This document shows positions 63,567 through 64,000 of a stretch of DNA of 64,000 bases, piece by piece. The first letter of the stretch is position 1; each line of letters starts with the position of its first letter. Source of the DNA: Zhengitettix transpicula (lineage: Eukaryota; Arthropoda; Insecta; Orthoptera; Tetrigidae); assembly GCA_037074705.1 (NCBI GenBank), contig CM073590.1, forward strand, positions 223,950,246 to 224,014,245, read 5' to 3'. Both the position numbers and the translations under genes were made by a program. The notes under the pieces are model-generated. The model was not told the origin of the DNA. It saw only the letters and a list, made by a program, of their open reading frames with translations, and made no database searches.

Positions 63567-63685
63567 GCCAACGGCCATACCATGTTGAAAGCACCGGTTC
63601 TCGTCCGATCACCGAAGTTAAGCAACATTGGGCATGGTTAGTACTTGGATGGGTGACCGCTTGGGAACACCATGTGTTGTTGGCT
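63567..63685 (+). rRNA. 5S ribosomal RNA, copy 67 (consensus, weak terminator)
   Basis: Identical to the consensus but with the TTTCTATTTTT terminator of copies 63 and 64, without their G98C. Gene and terminator variants have been separated by recombination. Confidence 0.96.
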
Positions 63686-64000
63686 CCCTTTCTATTTTTA
63701 TTTTTAATGTCCTTCATAATTAATTTGCTCAATTATTATTATCATCACTCGTTGTCGTATCTGCCAGAACAATCTCTTTTTTAATTAAATTAAACGTAGC
63801 TTTAAAGTGGGGTCCTTTGGAGATCACCGCTACATCTGGCGGAGAATCTTCTCCCTAAGATACGGTCTCTTTGCGAATCTCACATGACCGCCAATTTAAA
63901 ATTAAAATATTCCTAGATCGCATTAATATAATAAGTAAGTCATGCAATATTCTTGTTGGCGTTAAGTGAAATGCGTGCCTCGTTACAGTTTTCAAAACTC
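63686..64000 (+). other. Partial 5S spacer at right edge
   Basis: Holds the broken TTTCTATTTTT terminator of copy 67, the GC-richer island with both hairpins, and the first A+T-rich part. It stops at CAAAACTC mid-spacer, so the array continues to the right. Confidence 0.9.
63689..63705 (+). terminator. Altered terminator of copy 67 (T3-C-T)
   Basis: Same broken first run, next to a consensus gene. Confidence 0.78.

Larger units (their letters stand above)
1..64000 (+). repeat. Tandem 5S rDNA array, about 67.2 units of ~952 bp
   Basis: The window is filled head-to-tail by one repeat unit, each holding one 5S rRNA gene and one non-transcribed spacer. Distances between gene starts are 951-955 bp except for 936, 937 and 947 bp, each explained by one small deletion. 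No unit is inverted and no foreign sequence interrupts the array. All 66 complete spacers carry the same elements as the one described at 1798-2630; none contains a gene I can recognise. Differences between units are scattered substitutions plus length changes in a T-tract. The sharing of rare variants between non-adjacent units indicates unequal crossing-over and gene conversion. Confidence 0.98.

Noticed and set aside
697..63732. About 60 minus-strand open frames of 62-112 residues, one per unit, and a few plus-strand frames of 65-76 residues
   Set aside because: They run antisense or sense through the 5S gene and its flanks, recur only because the unit recurs, and are broken or lengthened by single base changes such as those in copies 9, 27 and 56. 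No protein family is recognisable.
1..64000. CRISPR-like or phage-like regular repeat array
   Set aside because: The 952-bp period, the 5S gene in every unit and the lack of short repeats with unique spacers exclude this.
1..64000. Satellite DNA that merely contains a 5S fragment
   Set aside because: Every unit has a full-length 119-nt gene with intact ends, an upstream TATA-like element and a pol III terminator, and over half the genes are identical.

Overview
The whole window is a tandem array of 5S ribosomal RNA genes. I count 67 complete 5S genes, all on the + strand, in repeat units of about 952 bp. Starts run from 726 to 63567, which gives a mean spacing of 952.1 bp. Both window ends fall inside a spacer, so the array continues in both directions. 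There is no protein-coding gene, tRNA, snRNA or transposon that I can support. The short open frames on the minus strand recur once per unit because they are antisense reads through the 5S gene and its flanks.

The organism is a eukaryote, most probably an arthropod and likely an insect. The 119-nt gene starts GCCAACGGCCATACCA and ends GTTGTTGGCT. It has the arthropod-type TTAGTACTTGGATGGG segment and a conserved TATA-like element at -29 to -25, as in insect 5S promoters. The spacers are roughly two-thirds A+T. I cannot name the species from this.

Each unit has the same layout. A 119-nt 5S gene with internal box A, intermediate element and box C is followed by a terminator of three T5 runs. 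Then come an A+T-rich stretch, a GC-richer island of about 95 bp with two overlapping hairpins, and about 600 bp of A+T-rich spacer. Next are a small palindrome at -87 to -76, a T-tract of variable length near -55, the TATA-like element and the next gene. Transcription would be by RNA polymerase III with TFIIIA, TFIIIC and TFIIIB. The product is the 5S rRNA of the large ribosomal subunit.

The interest lies in variation between units. By my reading, 36 genes match the consensus exactly and 31 carry one to five substitutions. Linked spacer and gene variants mark duplicated blocks: a 3.5-unit block copied 8 units away (845-4220 and 8465-11840), 2-unit tandem duplications near 23.7-27.5, 28.7-31.9 and 37.2-41.0 kb, a 3-unit-spaced block (47.7-51.5 kb) and a single-unit duplication (59.3-61.3 kb). 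A promoter-linked spacer subtype is confined to about 14.0-31.4 kb. Several copies look like pseudogenes, notably 35025-35143 and 28355-28473, and others have a damaged first terminator or TATA element. This is a snapshot of concerted evolution by unequal exchange and gene conversion, not a new gene system.
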